From: Coccinella septempunctata
Taxonomy: Eukaryota > Arthropoda > Insecta > Coleoptera > Coccinellidae
Direction of reading: 5' to 3'
DNA: 64,000 nucleotides
Assembly: GCF_907165205.1 (NCBI RefSeq)
Contig: NC_058189.1
Location: 44,294,270-44,358,269 of the forward strand
Each line of letters opens with the position of its first letter. Position 1 is the stretch's first letter. This document shows positions 59,138 through 64,000 of the stretch, piece after piece. The notes below the pieces were generated by a model that saw only the letters and a program-made list of their open reading frames with translations, searched no databases and had not been told where the DNA came from. The position numbers were made by a program, and so were the translations under genes.

Positions 59138-59555
59138 GAGGGTGACAATTTGAAAATTTGCCAGGCCAATTATGTCTCGACAAGGATGTTTTCAAAGAAA
59201 CAGGTCAATTTTTAAAGAGATGGGGACATACTTTGACCTTTATAAGCTGAAATCTCTTCAAATCTAGGTCTAGGGGCTATCATCCCTAAATTCTACATAG
59301 GGAATAGAGAGTAAGCTAAACCTCAATTGGAAGACAATATGTCCTTCTTCCAATTGAGGTATAGCACACCCTTTATTCCCTGTTGAGAATTTAGTGGTGA
59401 CAACCCCTACACCTAAGATTGAGGAGATTTGGGCATACAATTCTGCTAGAACATGTCCCCCTCCGAATAAAAATTGACCTGTTCCGGTATTTTCTCTGAA
59501 AACATCCCCGTCGAGACATAAATGGCCTAACAAGTTTTCAAATTGTCCTCCCCTG
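59138..59555. mobile_element. Palindromic element, about 418 bp, plus extra arm
   Basis: Left arm 59138-59340 (AGGGTGACAATTTGAAAATT ... CAATTGGAAGACA) mirrors 59350-59555. A further copy of part of the right arm follows at 59610-59800, ending TTGTCACCCTGTATAC. The mirrored frames here are not genes. Confidence 0.65.
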
Positions 59556-59609
59556 TAACTACTTCAAGGACTCAATAAAAATTTGCAAACCATAGTATTC
59601 ATGTAGAGG

Positions 59610-59800
59610 GTCAAGTGATCTTTCAATTGAGGTTTAGCTCATCCCCAATTCCCTATTGAGAATTTACGGGTGATAGCTCCTACACCTAGGGTTGAGGAGA
59701 TTTCGGCTTACAATTCTGCACAAAATATGTCCCCCTACGAATAGAAATTGACCTGTTCCGGCATTTTCTCTGTCGTGGCATAATTGGATTGTCACCCTGT
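59610..59800. repeat. Second right arm of the 59.1-kb palindrome
   Basis: Repeats CCTACACCTA(A/G)G, TTGAGGAGATTT, CAATTCTGC, ATGTCCCCCT and ATTGACCTGTTCCGG from 59400-59490, and ends in the CACCCTGTATAC terminus missing from the first copy. Confidence 0.65.
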
Positions 59801-61059
59801 ATACTATATACTATAAAGCAATATGGAAATAGCAAAAATGCCGTAGGTATTATTGAGATATACAAATGAATGCAGATATTGTTTATTGGAATGGGGTGAA
59901 ATATTTCAGAATGAATCTTTTCGCAATGGTTCATAAAGTTCAGTATTATATTCCCATAGTATGGCTATCATCCACTTGTACTTTTTAAGAATAGTCATAA
60001 CTCTAATTCTGAGACGCTGTATAAAAATTTCTTTCATAAAAAACGTGATTTGAAATACTGATCGACCTGTCCTAGAAAAGAAACCAACAGAAAAAGCTTT
60101 TGTGTATTTACTCCAAGTGAGAAACTTGCAATGTTGAGTCATTCACTTACTTGGGATTCATAAAGTTAACCAAGATTACCATGCTGAAGGGGAAGAATTT
60201 TTTTCTGAAATGTTGAAGATGGTGAGAAGAGCAAATGCCAAATTTTCGACCGAATAGACGTGATCGTTTGTTATCGTCATAAACTGTCGTTCTAATGAAA
60301 TCTTGCAAATAAACGAAAAATCTACAGCGGGTTGCAAAGTTCACAAATAACAATGAGTGTTATCTTGATGTATCATTTTCTCATGTAAAAATCCCATCTG
60401 GAATGAATTTTATACCTTTTCCGATCAAAAAAGTGCACGTAGCTCGGAGTTTATGGTACCGTTAATCAAAATTACGAGGTACAAGAAGAGAAGATGAATG
60501 CTTCAAAAACGATTTCGATCTTGGTCTCTCTTCATTGTTGGCGAGGATGAAGTCATAAACTACGGTAGCGACCCAACGTACGAGATAAATACGTCTATCC
60601 TGTCTGTACCGTAAGGTTCACGGTATCTGTTTCTGATTGGAAGATTTTTATCAGATGCGACGAACGGTTCCGTTTGCGATCGAATTTGATGAAGGATATG
60701 AGCAGAATTGCTTCCTCGTATGGGGCACGAAGCACGCCTTCGACTTTAAAAGATTCGATATCGGAGATTTATCTTTTAATAAAGATATGAGGAAGAGAAC
60801 AAATAAGGTGGTAAACCTCGAAGTATTCTTTGACTACTGGAAACAGCATTCTTGGTGGTAGAAACGGACAATGACAAAGAATGGTTATCCATATTCTTGA
60901 AGGAATTATTGGGCATGTGCCCAGGGTTAGCTAAGTAATTGATCAAAATTTTGAAAAAGGAAAAAATTCTTGGTGTGTTGATGGTCCCCACGAGCACTCA
61001 GAAGCTCGTCGGGGCATACTCCTACTGATTTGATCGATTTTCTCTTGATGTGTAACTTA
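59801..61059. other. No gene recognised
   Basis: A 74-codon + frame at 60637-60861 has plausible protein composition (FAIEFDEGYEQNCFLVWGTK) but no recognised domain. Nothing else was identified. Confidence 0.4.
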
Positions 61060-61420
61060 TACCCATGTCGAAATGCACCTAGAGTTTAAAGTCTGCAAAG
61101 GGTGGCGTAAACGGAGTTATCAGCACCCCAAAATGCCCCAAATTTCTTCCATGGGTGAAGAATCAGGAGATCTGGAGGGCCAAGGCAACAAATTGACTTG
61201 ATCACCTTAAAAATTAACTAACTCAATTCTGGCTATATTGTGGGCTACATATATGAGGTCTTGCATTATTTTGTTGGAGAAGGCATAACATGTTGTCCAC
61301 CATCTGGATTTAACACTTGCCTTTCGAGTTACCAGATTTCATGAGTAAAAGCCCCCAAAGTATAATACTATCCTCAGTTTGCCTTACCTGTCGTCGCACT
61401 CCTAGACAGCTAGTGATCGA
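61060..61420 (-). pseudogene. Tc1-like transposase C-terminal relic
   Basis: Minus strand with stops and shifts: LQQNNARPHICSPQYSQN (second catalytic Asp replaced by Asn in the D-N-A-R-P-H box), then VNLLPWPSRSPDSSPMEEIW, where the catalytic Glu follows SPM. The LLPWPxRSPDxxPxExxW string is diagnostic of Tc1/mariner transposases. Different from the copy at 32.5 kb. Confidence 0.6.
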
Positions 61421-61459
61421 CTTGCTCGGTGCAGACATCGGCTGATCTTGGTCCCACAA

Positions 61460-61880
61460 TAAAATAACATTATCTTAAGTGATGCATCCGCATTTTGTTT
61501 TGGTTTGCATGATGGCCTTACAAGGATGAAAAGGCGACGTTGTGAAAGACGGGATTCTGATTTTTGTGTGGAAAGGCATATTTTTAATGGTTTCGCTTAT
61601 AGAAGTAGTTCACCTTCGGTAACCATAAGAAGCAACATGGCCGCCGTGCGTTAAATCCAGGAGGAGGTGGAACCTTATGTTCTCTACCTTAACTCGGAAG
61701 CTGTCCTGACCACTCATCCAACAAGATAAAGTAGGGCCAAAATGTAGCCAGAAGATGGTAGGCCCATTTTGAAGACAACCAAGTCGATTTGTTGTTTAGG
61801 TTACCTAGTTCTCCCGATTTTTCACTCATAGAATATAGAACAATGGGTCGTATACATAAGGAAGGGTATTTGCTCTTACT
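61460..61880 (+). pseudogene. Tc1-like transposase relic, opposite strand
   Basis: Reads ILSDASAFCFGLHDGLTRMK, RRRCERRDSDFCVERHIFNG, then SSPSVTIRSNMAAVR, stop, IQEEVEPYVLYLNS. This corresponds to the middle of a Tc1-like transposase (first catalytic Asp in LSDAS, then the ERHxxx, GNMxxxRYIxxVL region). The DNARPH and WPARSPD boxes are unreadable here except for traces near 61740-61830. It faces away from the minus-strand relic at 61060-61420, so the two are inverted pieces of related elements. Confidence 0.6.
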
Positions 61881-64000
61881 ATAATGCTGTCTTTGTTAGT
61901 TGCTTATAAAATGTTTAAGTTCGTTTCAATAAACTGAAGTAAAAGCATTTACTATTTCTTTATGTCTATGGTCCATTGTCTGGAACATTGTTAGAAGATT
62001 ACTCCGCTCACCCTATACTTCACGGACACTAGCGGCAATTTGACCTGAAGTACAATTTGCCTGGGATGAGATACTCCAAGTAGAATTCGAGGGAATGTTT
62101 CGTTTTTCTCCTACTGCTGGATTTTTTCTGAACGTTGATCGATATTATTTACCTAACCCATGTATCCAGAAAATTTTTGCCACGTAGTATAAAATTGTGG
62201 ATTTTGAACAAAATATACAAGGTGATTCATTAGGAAATGCGCATACAATCAGGGCAGATGAAGGACACTCGGTATACCCTATAAGTGTTTTTTGGGTCTA
62301 TTCATAACCAAGATACAGTTTGATTTAAAAAAATTTCCATTTTTTCAGTTAATCATAACATATGAACAACCCTATACATTTTTGTAATATGTATTTGATT
62401 CGTATGTTCTTTGTCTGGAGCTCTATGGATTGTCATAATGGTGAAAGTCTCATTCCAGGTCCAGCCACTAACAAATTGTTAGATTTAGAGTCTAAACAAC
62501 ATCCTGTATATCAATATTTCAGAATTCCATTCACAAGTTTGGAAATAACAGAAAAAAGTGAGTAGGTTTTGGTGTTTTCGCATACAACTCTATTAATTGT
62601 AAGATTGAGTCAAATCTAGATGTTTCGGAAATGAGGTAGCACAAAATTTAAAAAAATAAATTGTTTTCCCCAAATGGAATTTTAAATATTCATCAACTAT
62701 ATATTAGTTTACTAATTTCTGGATCCCAACCTTATTGCAAAACAAGAGGGCATGTTCCTATTTGGGACAAATTTATTATAATCTTTCAAGCATCTTGCAT
62801 GCGTAAGTTGATTTTAACATTTTTGAAAATATAAAAAAGGAAAACTGATAATTTTTCAGGAAGGATAACTTCATTTTGAACTAAAATAATGTTGCAATAC
62901 TTCAACATTTCAAATTCTGAAGGTAAAACATTTTTTAGCTAGAACAAGAGCATGATCATATCTCAACTCTTCCGATGTTGAATAATGAAATGAAGCAGTG
63001 TATAGGTATTGTAAAATTCAATGAATAATACACTTTAGGTTAGGTTTGGTTGTTGTTTTTTTTTTCTGAGGTTGAACCTGGAAATATACTTTTTTTTATT
63101 ATTTTATCGATTAAGCGATGGACAAAGAATGTAAAATCCGAATATTATAAAATGTATAGTGATGTGCATAAGTTATGATTAATTAAAAAATGGAGAAAGT
63201 CAATAAATTCCCTCTATCTTGGCCATAATGAAAGATAGGCCCATAAAATTCTGGTAACTGAGAGTAACCCCGGTGTCCTCTATCTAGACCGACTGTATGC
63301 TCATTACCCAATGACTCACCATGTTTAGTGAAATCGATCATACACATTCTTTACCATGTCCTGAAAATGATCGGTTTTCGAGAAAGGCGCATCAAGGTTT
63401 CCGTTTGGCAAAGCCAATATCGGCGGAGCATTTTCATAAAATGAGGATATTTCCATGGCAACGTTATATATCCGAAAAGTGACAGAGTCGACTAGAGGTT
63501 TTGAACTAACAATCCACCAAAAAACTTCTCTCTCTCTAGCACATCCCAGAAGATTTTGGGTACCATAGAGATCAAGGATACTTACCCTTGTGGCTATTAC
63601 AGTTTTTTTGCTCCTCTAATGAAGTCCATTCGGTCTTCAGTTTATTTTTTTTGTCTGGATAGCTGAAACTTACCATTTCGTTTCTGAAAGCTATCTAAAA
63701 AATATCTTGCGACTTCGTAGAAACCTGTCGATGATCTCTACCACCGGTAGGTACTAGATTTATCTATAGTTAAAAAACTACCTATCTCGTTTGAGTACTG
63801 AAGCTTTCAATCTCTTGAAAAATTAAAAATTCAAGTATTAATTTCGGATTATAATCTTAATCTCTGACAATGAGTTTGAGGGGATTCTGGTGAACACATT
63901 ACCTAAGGGTTTTCAATAACCCAGATAAAAAATATGTCTTTGAAATGATTGATTATCTCTCAAGAGATAACCCGGTTCTCTAGATTCTGGGTTGATCGAT
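61881..64000. other. No gene recognised
   Basis: A single element end (ACAAGGTGATTCATTAGGAA) lies at 62218. Otherwise AT-rich spacer to the end of the window. Confidence 0.4.

Noticed and set aside
1..64000. tRNA or rRNA genes
   Set aside because: No A-box/B-box pair with cloverleaf and no rRNA-like sequence was noticed by eye; a tRNA search program would be needed to be sure.

Overview
The window looks like a piece of an insect nuclear genome. It is AT-rich and gene-poor, intron-type splice signals are visible, and nearly everything recognisable is eukaryotic transposable-element sequence. There are no operons or ribosome-binding sites. The order cannot be fixed by eye; the element mix (Penelope, Crypton-like, Tc1, Jockey-like LINEs, many short elements ending in TACAGGGTG) would fit a beetle or another insect. 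No complete host gene was found. Two short candidate exons (15350-15552 and 50677-50725, both +) are the only hints of host genes.

Layout. 2.0-2.8 kb: a broken Crypton-type tyrosine recombinase whose catalytic box has been replaced by a microsatellite. 6.8-10.6 kb: a young Penelope-like retroelement (RT + GIY-YIG) in inverted-dimer form, with apparently identical 1.2-kb arms, a 12-bp target-site duplication and a hammerhead-ribozyme motif in each terminal repeat. 12.6-13.5 kb: a palindromic element. 17.5-21.7 kb: a 4.25-kb foldback-like element whose two arms are arrays of a 141-bp unit, 8 copies one way and 21 the other, with a 282-bp alternating order. 25.0-28.8 kb: a complete-looking DNA transposon with matching TIRs, one probable intron and a 744-residue DDE-type (DUF7869-like, perhaps Sola-like) transposase. 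30.0-30.8 kb: a LINE remnant. 32.5-33.5 kb: a Tc1 transposase with four in-frame stops, one exactly at the catalytic Glu. 34.0-34.2 kb: a perfect 59-bp-arm hairpin between TA repeats.

42-64 kb: a field of inverted-repeat elements (42.9, 47.7, 48.3, 50.8, 58.5 and 59.1 kb), relics of LINE, hAT and Tc1 proteins, and several hammerhead motifs belonging to different Penelope-like terminal repeats.

The most interesting pattern is the repeated hammerhead architecture. At least four different sequence families share CUGANGA...GAAA...UC with a very short, palindromic helix III. Two come from one intact Penelope element; the others sit in eroded repeats. The link with Penelope-like elements is established knowledge. 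The individual motifs were read directly here, but their activity is inferred.
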